Source: Lysobacter silvisoli
GTDB taxonomy: Bacteria; Pseudomonadota; Gammaproteobacteria; Xanthomonadales; Xanthomonadaceae
DNA length: 64,000 bases
Direction of reading: 5' to 3'
Assembly: GCF_003382365.1 (NCBI RefSeq)
Contig: NZ_QTSU01000002.1
Coordinates: 496,001-560,000 of the forward strand
How positions within the stretch are numbered: the first letter of the stretch is position 1; each line of letters begins with the position of its first letter. The position numbers were made by a program, and so were the translations under genes. The notes beneath the pieces were generated by a model. The model was not told the origin of the DNA. It searched no databases and saw only the letters and a program-made list of their open reading frames with translations. Shown one piece after another: positions 42,523 to 50,932 of this stretch.

Positions 42523-43863
42523 GTGTCCGCTGTGTCCGCCTTGATCGCCGCCCACCGCTCCGGCCAGAACGTGGGCCTGTACAGCGTGTGCTGCAGCAAC
42601 GAACAGGTGCTGGTGGCGGCGATGCAGGTCGCGCAGCGCTACGGCACGCCGCTGCTGATCGAGGCCACGTCCAACCAGGTCGACCAGTTCGGCGGCTACA
42701 CCGGCATGACCCCGGCGCAGTACCGCGATTACGTGCTGGCGCTGGCGCGCGAACACGGCTTCCCCGAGCAGCGCCTGATCCTGGGCGGCGACCACCTGGG
42801 CCCGAACGCCTGGCAGCGCCTGCCCGCCGAGCAGGCGATGGCGCACGCGCGCGAACTCATCGCCGCCTACGCCGCCGCCGGCTTCCACAAGATTCACCTG
42901 GACTGCAGCATGGCCTGCGCCGACGACCCCACGCCGCTGCCGGACGACACGGTGGCGGCGCGTTCGGCGGAACTGGCGCGCATCGCCGAACGCAGCGCGC
43001 GCGAGGCCGGCCGGCCGCCGCCGGTGTACGTGATCGGCACCGAGGTGCCGGTGCCCGGCGGCGAAGCCTCGCTCCACGGCGGCGTGGCGGTGACCCGGCC
43101 CGAGGCCGCCGCGGCCACACTGGAGATCCACCGCCGCGCGTTCGCCGCGCCGGACCTGGCCCCGGCCTGGGAACGGGTGATCGCGATGGTGGTGCAGCCG
43201 GGCGTGGATTTCGACCACAGCCAGGTGCAGCACTACGACGCGCCGGCGGCCGCGGCGCTGTCGGACTTCATCGAGACCCAGCCGCGGCTGGTGTTCGAGG
43301 CGCATTCCACCGACTACCAGAACGAGGCCGGGCTGCACGCGCTGGTGCGCGACCACTACGCCATCCTCAAGGTCGGGCCGGCGGCGACCTATGCCTACCG
43401 CGAGGCGCTGTTCGCGCTGGCCGCGATCGAGCAGTCGCTGGTCCCGGCCGAACGGCGCTCGGACCTGGTGGACACCCTGGACCGCGTCATGCGCGAGCGC
43501 CCGCAGCATTGGGTCAAGCACTACAGCGGCGACGCGCAGCAGCTGCGCCTGCTGCGCGCCTACGCCCTCAGCGACCGCTGCCGTTATTACTGGGGCGAGC
43601 CGGAACTGCAGACGGCGGTGCACACCCTGATCGACAACCTCAGCGCGCAGCCGCTGCCGGAGATCCTGTTGCGCCAGTTCCTGCCCGAGCAGCAGCGCGA
43701 GGTCGAAGCCGGGCGCCTAGCCGCCGAGCCGCTGGCGCTGATCCGGCACAAGGTGGCGCAACGGCTGGCCGAGTACGCGCGCGCCTGCGCACGCAACGGC
43801 GCCGGCACGCGCACCGCGGTCGACAACGAAAGCGACGGCGCCAAAGCGCTTTCGCAACGCTAA
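42523..43863 (+). CDS. agaZ: AgaZ/KbaZ family (tagatose-bisphosphate aldolase subunit)
   Basis: 446 aa with a GTG start, preceded by GGAG. The first residues SALIAAHRSGQNVGLYSVCCSNEQVL and IEATSNQVDQFGGYTGM are typical of KbaZ/GatZ, as are LILGGDHLGPNAW, FHKIHLDCSMACADDP and LKVGPAATYAYREALFAL. These proteins are the non-catalytic, stabilising subunits of class II tagatose-1,6-bisphosphate aldolase; an older proposal, also used in comparative studies, makes AgaZ a tagatose-6-phosphate kinase. Its usual catalytic partner KbaY/AgaY is not encoded here. A GAAAG-N16-CTTTC dyad lies within its 3' end. Confidence 0.9.
   Translation: MSAVSALIAAHRSGQNVGLYSVCCSNEQVLVAAMQVAQRYGTPLLIEATSNQVDQFGGYTGMTPAQYRDYVLALAREHGFPEQRLILGGDHLGPNAWQRLPAEQAMAHARELIAAYAAAGFHKIHLDCSMACADDPTPLPDDTVAARSAELARIAERSAREAGRPPPVYVIGTEVPVPGGEASLHGGVAVTRPEAAAATLEIHRRAFAAPDLAPAWERVIAMVVQPGVDFDHSQVQHYDAPAAAALSDFIETQPRLVFEAHSTDYQNEAGLHALVRDHYAILKVGPAATYAYREALFALAAIEQSLVPAERRSDLVDTLDRVMRERPQHWVKHYSGDAQQLRLLRAYALSDRCRYYWGEPELQTAVHTLIDNLSAQPLPEILLRQFLPEQQREVEAGRLAAEPLALIRHKVAQRLAEYARACARNGAGTRTAVDNESDGAKALSQR
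43828..43853. promoter_or_regulatory. Candidate AgaR operator O3 upstream of agaR
   Basis: GAAAGCG-N12-CGCTTTC, a perfect 7-bp dyad whose GAAAG and CTTTC cores are 16 bp apart, exactly as in O1. It lies in the last codons of agaZ, 50 bp before the agaR ATG, suggesting autoregulation or an internal promoter. Confidence 0.5.
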
Positions 43864-43902
43864 GCTGCGGTCACCCGCTCCGAGTCCGCAAAGAAGGCCC
43901 CC

Positions 43903-44679
43903 ATGCGCAATACCCGCCAACGCCGGCAACAGATCCTGCAGCTGCTGGTCCAGCACGGCAACGTGCAGGTCTCGGATCTGGTCGAGCGTTTCGGCGTGTC
44001 GTCGGTGACCATCCGCGCCGACCTCAGCCACATCGAATCGCAGGGCCTGGCCACCCGCAACCACGGCGGCGCCGCGCTGGTGCGCACGCCTCCGCCGGAA
44101 CAGGACATCCACGAGAAGGACGCACTGAACCTGCCGCTGAAGGAGTCCATCGGCGCGCGCGCGGCGCAGCTGGTCAAGCCCGGCGACAACATCATCATCG
44201 ACTCCGGCTCGACCACGATGACCCTGGCCCGCCACCTGCGCGGCCATCGCGAGGTCACCGTGATGACCAACGGCCTGAACATCGCCTGGGAACTGGCCAA
44301 CGCGCCGGGCGTGGAGCTGCTGCTCACCGGCGGCCTGCTGCGCAAGCAGTCGCTGTCGCTGCAAGGCAGCCAGGCCGAGGCCAGCCTCAATCCCTACAGC
44401 TTCGACACCGTGTTCCTGGGCGTGGACGGACTGGACCTGCAGTTCGGCCTGACCACCCACCACGAGGCCGAAGCCAGCCTCAACCATCGCATGGTCGAAC
44501 ACGCGCGCCGCATCGTGGTGCTGACCGACGCGTCCAAGTTCGGACGCGTCAGCCTGCACCGCATCGCCCGCCTCGACCAGGTCCAGACCATCATCACCGA
44601 CCCTGGCATCAGCCCCGAGTACCGCGACGGGCTGCAGCAGCTGGGCATCGAAGTGATCATCGCCGAGCCACCGCCTTGA
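43903..44679 (+). CDS. agaR: DeoR-family repressor AgaR
   Basis: 258 aa. The N-terminal DeoR helix-turn-helix is NVQVSDLVERFGVSSVTIRADLSHIE followed by the hinge GGAAL. The C-terminal sugar-phosphate-sensing domain has IIDSGSTTMTLARHL, VMTNGLNIAWELA, LLTGGLLRKQSLSL, DTVFLGVDGLD and LTDASKFGR. This is the AgaR/GlpR/DeoR arrangement. It should repress the aga genes until an amino-sugar phosphate such as GalN6P or GalNAc6P binds. The gene lies inside its presumed operon, and its stop overlaps the TTG of the deacetylase (TTGA). Confidence 0.92.
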   Translation: MRNTRQRRQQILQLLVQHGNVQVSDLVERFGVSSVTIRADLSHIESQGLATRNHGGAALVRTPPPEQDIHEKDALNLPLKESIGARAAQLVKPGDNIIIDSGSTTMTLARHLRGHREVTVMTNGLNIAWELANAPGVELLLTGGLLRKQSLSLQGSQAEASLNPYSFDTVFLGVDGLDLQFGLTTHHEAEASLNHRMVEHARRIVVLTDASKFGRVSLHRIARLDQVQTIITDPGISPEYRDGLQQLGIEVIIAEPPP

Positions 44680-45791
44680 CCGCAGCGCCGCGCACCTTGC
44701 AGGGCCGCATCCTGACCGAACGCGGTTGGGTGCGCGGCGAGATCGAATTCGACCGGCGCGTGCGCGCGATCCGCGCCGACGCGCACGGCGGCGACGGCGA
44801 CGAACTGCCGTGGATCCTGCCCGGCTTCATCGACCTGCACGTGCACGGCGGCGCCGGCGTGGACCTGATGGAAGGCGGCGACGCGGCCGACACCATCGCC
44901 CGCACCCACGCCCGCCACGGCACCACCGCCCTGCTGGGCACCACCATGACCGCGCACGAGGACGAGATCGTCCACGCCTTGCGCGGCCTGGCCGCGGCCA
45001 TCGCCGAACGCAGGCCCGGCGCCGCGCGGGTGCTGGGCGTGCATCTGGAAGGCCCCTACATCAGCCCGCAGCGCCTGGGCGCGCAGCCGCCGTTGACGGT
45101 GGAGGCCACGCTGGAACAGGTGCAGCGGCTGCACGCGCTGGCGCCGATCAGGGTGCTGACCCTGGCGCCGGAGATCGGCCGCCACCAGGCGCTGATCGCG
45201 CCGCTGAGCGCCATGGGCATCCGCGTGCAGCTGGGCCACAGCGCCGGCAGCTACGACGACGGCGTGGCCGCGCTGCAGGCCGGCGCGGCCGGCTTCACCC
45301 ATCTGTTCAACGGCATGACCGGCGTGGACCACTACCGCCCCGGCATCGCCACCGCCGCGCTCGCGCATGCGCAGTACGCCGAGCTGATTCCGGACCTGCA
45401 GCACGTGCACCCGGGCGCGATCCGCGCCGCGTTGCGCGCGATCCCGCGGCTGTACTGCGTGACCGACGCCACCGCCGCCACCGACATGCCCGACGGCGAG
45501 TACGCGCTGGGCTCGCAGCGCGTGCACAAGCACCAGTGCTGCGTGCGCCTGGCCACCGGCTCGCTGGCCGGCAGCGCGCTGACCATGGACCAGGCGCTGC
45601 GCAATCTGGTCGCGCTGGGCCTGGACCTGGCCGACGCCTCGCAGCGCCTGTCGCGCTATCCCGCCGACTACCTGGGCCTGCACGACCGCGGCCGCCTGCA
45701 GCCCGAAGCCTGTGCCGATCTGGTGGTGTTGGACGCGCAACTGCAGCCGCGCCAGGTCTACGTCGAAGGCGAAGCGATCGCGCTCGACTGA
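44676..45791 (+). CDS. agaA: Amino-sugar-6-phosphate deacetylase (AgaA/NagA family)
   Basis: 371 aa with a TTG start overlapping the repressor stop. Amidohydrolase motifs: LPGFIDLHVHGGAGVDLMEG (HxH metal site), VHLEGPYISPQRLGA, QLGHSAGSYDDG, FTHLFNGMTG, and VTDATAATDMPDG with the catalytic Asp. It removes acetate from N-acetylgalactosamine-6-phosphate in the cytoplasm. NagA acting on GlcNAc-6-P cannot be separated by motif; the GalNAc role comes from the neighbours. A GTG a few codons later is an alternative start but would trim a conserved strand. Confidence 0.92.
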   Translation: MTAAPRTLQGRILTERGWVRGEIEFDRRVRAIRADAHGGDGDELPWILPGFIDLHVHGGAGVDLMEGGDAADTIARTHARHGTTALLGTTMTAHEDEIVHALRGLAAAIAERRPGAARVLGVHLEGPYISPQRLGAQPPLTVEATLEQVQRLHALAPIRVLTLAPEIGRHQALIAPLSAMGIRVQLGHSAGSYDDGVAALQAGAAGFTHLFNGMTGVDHYRPGIATAALAHAQYAELIPDLQHVHPGAIRAALRAIPRLYCVTDATAATDMPDGEYALGSQRVHKHQCCVRLATGSLAGSALTMDQALRNLVALGLDLADASQRLSRYPADYLGLHDRGRLQPEACADLVVLDAQLQPRQVYVEGEAIALD

Positions 45792-45849
45792 AGCCCCGCG
45801 CATTCCCGCCGCAGGCCTTGCGGCACCATTCCACGACAGGACCGGCCCC

Positions 45850-47655
45850 ATGAACGACGCCATCGCCATGCCCGCGCCCGCCGACCGCGCCTCGCCGCGC
45901 TGGCAGCTGCGCTATCTGTTGTTCATCGCCGGCATGGGCGGCCTGCTCTACGGCATCGACATCGGCATCATCGCCGGCGCCCTGCCCTATCTGGAGGCCA
46001 CCGCCAGCGCGAGCTGGCATCTGAGCAGCCAGCAACTGAGCTTCGTGGTCGCCGCGGTGCTGCTGGGCAGCGTGCTGTCCTCGCTGTTCGCCGGCCTGGT
46101 GGCGGACTGGATCGGACGCCGCGGCGCCATGCTGCTGGCCGGCGTGCTGTTCGCCGCCAGCATTCCGATCATGGCCCTGGCCTCGGGCTATGTGCCGCTG
46201 CTGCTGGGCCGGTTGCTGCAAGGCGTGAGCGGCGGCCTGATCGGCGTGGTGGTGCCGCTGTACCTGGCCGAAGTGCTGAGCCCGGAGCGGCGCGGCCGCG
46301 GCGCGGCCATGTTCCAGCTGCTGCTCACCACCGGCCTGCTGCTGGCGGCGCTGATCGGCCTGTACCACGCGCAGGCGGTGGACGCGGCCGCCGCGTCGGC
46401 GCAGTCGCTGTCGGCCCAGGAACAAAGCCGGGTGCTGTTCGCTGCCAAGGACCACGCCTGGCGCACGATCTTCTGGAGCTGCCTGTTGCCGGGCCTGGTG
46501 TTCAGCGTGGGCGTGCTGCTGCTGAGCGAATCGCCGCGCTGGCTGGTGCGGCGCGGGCGCATCGAACAGGCGCGCGCGGCGCTGCGGCGCACGGTGCCGG
46601 CCGACCAGGTCGAGGCCACGCTGCAGAGCATGCTCGCGCCCGACGCGGCCGACGACCGGGCGGGCGCGACCGCGCGCGACCGCCTGCTCAGCCGCCGCTA
46701 CGTCTGGCCGTTCCTGCTGGCCTGCGTGATCCTGGCCTGCACTCAAGCCACCGGCATCAATTCGGTGCTGGCCTACGCGGTCAACATCTTCAATCAGGCC
46801 GGCCTGCCCGGCGCGGTGGCCAACGGCGCCGACGTGGCGATCAAGCTGCTCAACGTGGTCATGACCGTGGTCGCGCTGGTGCTGGTGGACCGCAAGGGCC
46901 GCAAGTTCCTGCTGATGCTGGGCAGCGGCGGCATCGCCCTGGCGCTGATCGCGGCGGGCCTGCTGTTCCTCAGCGCCGAGCGCGGTCGCGCCGACGTGCG
47001 CGAGACCTTGCAACAGCAGGTCAGCGCCGATGCGCTGCAGCTGCGCATGGACGCCGCGCAATGGCAGCGTCTGGGCGCGAGCGACGGCACACGACCGCAG
47101 CAGCTGACCGTGTCCTATTCCTACGGCGGCTTCAGCAACGTGCGCTCGCTGCGCAGCGACGCGCTGGGCGAACCGGAACTGCTGCTGCGCCGCGAGGACA
47201 GCGTACAGCCCGACAGCGTGATCGGCGCGACCTTCCGCCGCCTGCACCTCAACCCGTTCCCCGACCCGGCGCAGGCCGCGCAGGCGCCGCTGCGGATCGA
47301 GCGCGCCAGCCTGGGCCCGGTGCCCACCGCCGCGCACGGCTGGGCGGTGGCGGCCTGCATCCTGGTGTTCGTGGCCTTCTTCGCGGTAGGCCCGGGCGTG
47401 TGCGTGTGGCTGGCGCTGTCGGAGCTGATGCCCACGCGCATCCGCTCCAACGGCATGAGCATCGCCCTGCTCATCAACCAGTTCGTGTCGACCTCGATCG
47501 CCGCGATCTTCCTGCCCACGGTCGGCCACTACGGCTACGCCAGCATGTTCTTCTTCTGGGCCGGTTGCACCGTGGTCTACTTCCTGGTCGCCGCGTTCGC
47601 GCTGCCGGAAACCAAGGGCAAGTCGCTGGAGCAGATCGAGGCGAACTTCCGCTGA
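45850..47655 (+). CDS. agaP: MFS sugar porter with large periplasmic insertion
   Basis: 601 aa, about 120 residues longer than typical sugar porters. Family signatures: GLLYGIDIGIIAGAL, GLVADWIGRRGA, LGRLLQGVSGGLIGVVVPLYLAE, SESPRWL, QATGINSVLAYAVNIF, VDRKGRK and PETKGKSLEQIE. Twelve membrane helices are expected. Helix 9 ends near residue 375 and helix 10 starts near 498; the intervening stretch (ERGRADVRETLQQ ... IERASLGPVPT) is on the periplasmic side and is predicted to be a soluble domain. A shorter extra loop of 35 residues follows helix 5. By context it imports GalNAc across the inner membrane by proton symport. Confidence 0.9.
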   Translation: MNDAIAMPAPADRASPRWQLRYLLFIAGMGGLLYGIDIGIIAGALPYLEATASASWHLSSQQLSFVVAAVLLGSVLSSLFAGLVADWIGRRGAMLLAGVLFAASIPIMALASGYVPLLLGRLLQGVSGGLIGVVVPLYLAEVLSPERRGRGAAMFQLLLTTGLLLAALIGLYHAQAVDAAAASAQSLSAQEQSRVLFAAKDHAWRTIFWSCLLPGLVFSVGVLLLSESPRWLVRRGRIEQARAALRRTVPADQVEATLQSMLAPDAADDRAGATARDRLLSRRYVWPFLLACVILACTQATGINSVLAYAVNIFNQAGLPGAVANGADVAIKLLNVVMTVVALVLVDRKGRKFLLMLGSGGIALALIAAGLLFLSAERGRADVRETLQQQVSADALQLRMDAAQWQRLGASDGTRPQQLTVSYSYGGFSNVRSLRSDALGEPELLLRREDSVQPDSVIGATFRRLHLNPFPDPAQAAQAPLRIERASLGPVPTAAHGWAVAACILVFVAFFAVGPGVCVWLALSELMPTRIRSNGMSIALLINQFVSTSIAAIFLPTVGHYGYASMFFFWAGCTVVYFLVAAFALPETKGKSLEQIEANFR

Positions 47656-47674
47656 GCCGCTGCGCCCGGGCGCG

Positions 47675-48346
47675 TCAGCCGCGTCCGGCCAGCGTGGCCT
47701 CGCCGGTCAGCGAAGTGCCGAAGCTGGTCGCCGCTTTGACGTAGTCCGCTACCACGCAGTTCTTCAGCACTTCCCGATCGGCCTTGGTCAGCTGGGGCCC
47801 GGAACTCGAGGTGGCGCTGGCCGGCAGATCGGGCACCGCCAGCCCCAGCATCAACGCATTGACGAAGCCGTTCTTGTAGCTGGCGGTGGCGTTGATCGGC
47901 ACCTGGTTGCTGGCGCCCACCGAACCGTAGCAGGGAATCAGCGAGCGCTGGAAGAACTGTTCGGCCAGCGTGGTGGCCTGCGAGGCGCTGCGCGTGGACG
48001 CGACCCAGAAGTTCTGCGCCGCGCGGGTGAAGGCATTGCTGACGCCCACCAGCGGCATGCGCAAATCGGCCGGGAAGTTCATCACATCCTGCAGCGTCAG
48101 CGCGTTCAGGCCGATGAAGCTGTGCGGGTCGGTGACGGCCGCGCTCATGCTCTGCTGGTCGTCCGCGCTGAGCGCGTTGAATTCGGCTTGCGAGGCAGAG
48201 CTGAGGTCCAGCAGCGGGTTGCTGGGCGGCGCTGCCGGTGGAGCAGCAGGCGGCGCGGCACTGCCGGCGCTGCTCCTGGCGCCCTCATCGGGAACCGTGA
48301 TGCTGGACTTGGGCGGCGCAGGCGGCCGGCTTTGGCTGCTTCCCAT
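47675..48346 (-). CDS. Unrecognised protein, paralogue of 21522-22433
   Basis: 223 aa starting MGSSQSRPPA after AGGAGA. The first 65 residues are Pro/Ala/Ser-rich and probably disordered. The core repeats motifs of the protein at 21522-22433: LSADDQQSMSAAVTDPHSFIGLNALTLQD, LAEQFFQRSLIPCYGSVGASNQVPIN, YKNGFVNALMLGLAVPDLPA and DYVKAATSFGTSL. It has no signal peptide. It is convergent with the MFS porter gene (19-bp gap) and is the last gene of a minus-strand series. Function unknown. Confidence 0.8.
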   Translation of the reverse strand: MGSSQSRPPAPPKSSITVPDEGARSSAGSAAPPAAPPAAPPSNPLLDLSSASQAEFNALSADDQQSMSAAVTDPHSFIGLNALTLQDVMNFPADLRMPLVGVSNAFTRAAQNFWVASTRSASQATTLAEQFFQRSLIPCYGSVGASNQVPINATASYKNGFVNALMLGLAVPDLPASATSSSGPQLTKADREVLKNCVVADYVKAATSFGTSLTGEATLAGRG

Positions 48347-48458
48347 CGCGATTCTCCTGATGCGGACGACATAGCCGCGGGGCCGCAGCCCCACGGGTTC
48401 GCTAATCAGGAACGGAAGCCGGCAAGGCCCGTGAATATCGCCGGCGCTTGCCGCCGCC

Positions 48459-49526
48459 TTACTTCAGCGCCTGCTCCGCGTCGACGAGCTCCACGCCCTG
48501 CATCTGCCCCAGCCAGGCATCGAACCAGGGCTTGTGCGAGCTGCCGACGATGGACAGCACGCGCGCACCGGGGCGCTCGCGGAACGCGCTGCGGATGTTG
48601 GCGACCATGCGCAGGTTGCGCGCCTCCCAACCGGCCACGTAGAGACGTCCGTAGCGTTCGGGCGAGCGATCGCGCAGTGCCGCGCCGAAGTCGCTCTCGA
48701 TCGCCAGCTGCAGGACGTCCGGGCGGTTGATGTAGCGGTACAAGGCGAGCATGTCGCCGCTCTTGGACAGGGCGGCCTGGCGGTCGCGCATCGGCTTGGC
48801 GGCCGCTTCCGCGGCGCTCCAGGCCCGCTGCACCGCGCGGCCATAGGCGGCGCCGTCGGCCACGTCGATGTTGTCGCCGGTGTGGTCGTCGACCAGATGC
48901 AGGCGTTGCAGCCCCAGGCGCGCGGCCAGCACGGCGCCGATGGCGTAGTTCTCGTTGTTGTACTGCACGGATTTCTGCAAGGCGGCCACCAGCGCCTCTT
49001 CCAGGCCGTCGCCGGCGCGTCGCTCGGCCTCGGGCAGCTGCAGCCACTGGACCACGGCGGACGGTTTCTCGTTGGCGGCCATGAACACCGCGGCCAGCCG
49101 CCGGCGCTGCTCCGGCGTGGGCGAATCGGGCCATTGACTGAGCAGCCGCCGCGCCTCGGCGATCGCGGCCGGCACATCCAGACCGGTCGCGGCGCGCGCC
49201 GCGTCGGCATTGCCGCAGTATTGAGCGATGTCTTCGGGCTTGTAGATCGTCGGATGACGCGCGACCAGATCGCACTGTTCGCCGGAAATCGCTTCGATGG
49301 TGATCACGTCCGGCTTGAACGCGGCCAGTTTGTCCAGCAGGGGCTGCAGCGAGTCGCGCTCGAAGCCCTTGGGCAGTGCGTTCAAGTGCACGCTACCCAG
49401 GACCAGCAGTCGCGTGGGTTCCCCCGGCATGTCGCGGTCCAGCGTCGACAGATCCACCTGCGCGCCGGCCGGCGAAGACGCGAGGAAGGACGACAGCAAC
49501 ACGCAGATCGTCAGTGCCTTATGCAC
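48459..49526 (-). CDS. Secreted DUF5694-domain protein
   Basis: 355 aa. The signal peptide ends SSPAGAQ. RLLVLGSVHLNALP near residue 40 and VLSIVGSSHKPWFDAWLG near the C terminus frame the domain, in a way that recalls the TraB/Tiki-like fold (G-S-x-H motifs). Central motifs FKPDVITIEAISGEQCD and QRLHLVDDHTGDN contain the acidic residues usually conserved in that fold. A metal-dependent proteolytic activity is conceivable but not shown. It lies 86 bp downstream of the sensor-kinase gene, possibly co-transcribed. Confidence 0.82.
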   Translation of the reverse strand: MHKALTICVLLSSFLASSPAGAQVDLSTLDRDMPGEPTRLLVLGSVHLNALPKGFERDSLQPLLDKLAAFKPDVITIEAISGEQCDLVARHPTIYKPEDIAQYCGNADAARAATGLDVPAAIAEARRLLSQWPDSPTPEQRRRLAAVFMAANEKPSAVVQWLQLPEAERRAGDGLEEALVAALQKSVQYNNENYAIGAVLAARLGLQRLHLVDDHTGDNIDVADGAAYGRAVQRAWSAAEAAAKPMRDRQAALSKSGDMLALYRYINRPDVLQLAIESDFGAALRDRSPERYGRLYVAGWEARNLRMVANIRSAFRERPGARVLSIVGSSHKPWFDAWLGQMQGVELVDAEQALK

Positions 49527-49612
49527 GGTGCAACTCCTGGGCGCGAGGGTAGCGGCACCTTAGCCGGGGGCTCCGGTGGCAGACAGTGTCGAAAGTTCGT
49601 TGTGCTGCGCTC

Positions 49613-50932
49613 TCAGGCCAGTTCGATGCTGGCCCGCAGGCCACCGCCCTCGCGGTTGCTCAAGCGCAACCGACCGCCCAGCGACTGGGTCAGCTGCACG
49701 GCGATGGCCAGGCCCAGGCCGGTGCCGCCGCTGGCGCGGCCGCGCGACGGTTCCAGGCGGTGGAAGGGCTGCAGCACCGCGTCGAGCTGGTCTTCGGGAA
49801 TGCCGGGACCGCGATCCAGCACATCGATGCAGAGGCCGCCGCCGTCACCCGCGCGCAGCCGTACTTCCGCGCCGCCCGCGTAGGCCAGCGCGTTGTCGAT
49901 CAGGTTCTGCACGATCCGCCGCAGCACCTGCGGGTGGGTTTGCACTGCGCCTGCCTCGCCCCGCCCGCGCGTCACCGGCTTGCCCATGTCTTCGTAATCG
50001 GCGACCACGCTGTCCAGGAACGATGGCAGATCCAGCCGCACCGGCGCGCCGGTCACCGCGTTGGCGCTGCGCGCGTAGTTCACGCCTTCGCGCACCAGCT
50101 GGCTGATCTGGCCCACGTCCTCGATCAGGCGCGCCTGCGCGGGGCTGTCGTCCAACGACTCCAGGCGCAGACGCATGCGCGTGATCGGGGTCTGCAGGTC
50201 GTGCGAGATCGCGGCCAGGATCTGCATGCGCTCGGACACGTGCGCGGCCACGCGCGCCTGCAACGCATTGAGCGCGCGCGCCGCCTGCGCGACTTCGCGG
50301 GGCCCTTCCTGCGACAGGGCCGGTCCGGCCTGGGCCGGATCCAGGCGCTCGGCCGCGGCGGCCAACCGCACCAGCGGCCGCGTGGCCAGGCGCACCGCGA
50401 GCCAGGCGCAGATCAGCAGGAGCACCACCTGCGCGCCCAGCATCCACGGCAGCCAGCGCGCGATCGGCATCGGCGCGGGCGTGAACTCCACGGTCAGCGG
50501 TTGTCCGTCGGCCAAGGTCAGTTCCAGTTCGTAGCGCTCCGGCGACGCCGACACCGCGCGCGGCCGCAATGAGTAGCGGTGCTGCAAGGCGTCGTCGACC
50601 AGCCCGGCGACTTGGCGTGCGCGGTCGCCGTCCAGCGGCGTGCCGGCCTGCGCGGGGCGCAGCAGGTAGCGGTAGGTGCGTCGCTCCAGGCGCGGCAGCC
50701 ACTGCGCGCGCTCGGCCGCGGGCAGGTGTTCGAGCAGGGCCACGCTGACCTGGATGTCCTGCTCCAGCCCGGACAGCATCATCGATCGCGTGGCCATGGC
50801 GCGTTCGTAGAACAGCAGCGCGAACGACAGCGCATGCGCCAGCAGCAGACCCGTGGCCAGGATCAGCAGCAGGCGCGCGCCCAGGGTGCGCGGCAGCAGG
50901 CGCAGGCGGCGTGGCGGCGCCGTGGCGTTCAT
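49613..50932 (-). CDS. EnvZ-type sensor histidine kinase
   Basis: 439 aa. Transmembrane helix 1 spans about residues 15-40 (ARLLLILATGLLLAHALSF), a periplasmic sensor follows, then helix 2 near residue 165 (LGAQVVLLLICAWLAVRL). The HAMP linker follows, with the H-box AAISHDLQTPITRMRLRLE containing the phospho-acceptor His. The ATP-binding domain has QNLIDNALAYAG (N-box), VLDRGPGIPED (G1) and GGTGLGLAIAVQL (G2). The ATG overlaps the regulator stop (ATGA), so the two proteins form a two-component pair. Signal unknown; redox or envelope stress is suggested by the divergent operon. Confidence 0.95.
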   Translation of the reverse strand: MNATAPPRRLRLLPRTLGARLLLILATGLLLAHALSFALLFYERAMATRSMMLSGLEQDIQVSVALLEHLPAAERAQWLPRLERRTYRYLLRPAQAGTPLDGDRARQVAGLVDDALQHRYSLRPRAVSASPERYELELTLADGQPLTVEFTPAPMPIARWLPWMLGAQVVLLLICAWLAVRLATRPLVRLAAAAERLDPAQAGPALSQEGPREVAQAARALNALQARVAAHVSERMQILAAISHDLQTPITRMRLRLESLDDSPAQARLIEDVGQISQLVREGVNYARSANAVTGAPVRLDLPSFLDSVVADYEDMGKPVTRGRGEAGAVQTHPQVLRRIVQNLIDNALAYAGGAEVRLRAGDGGGLCIDVLDRGPGIPEDQLDAVLQPFHRLEPSRGRASGGTGLGLAIAVQLTQSLGGRLRLSNREGGGLRASIELA

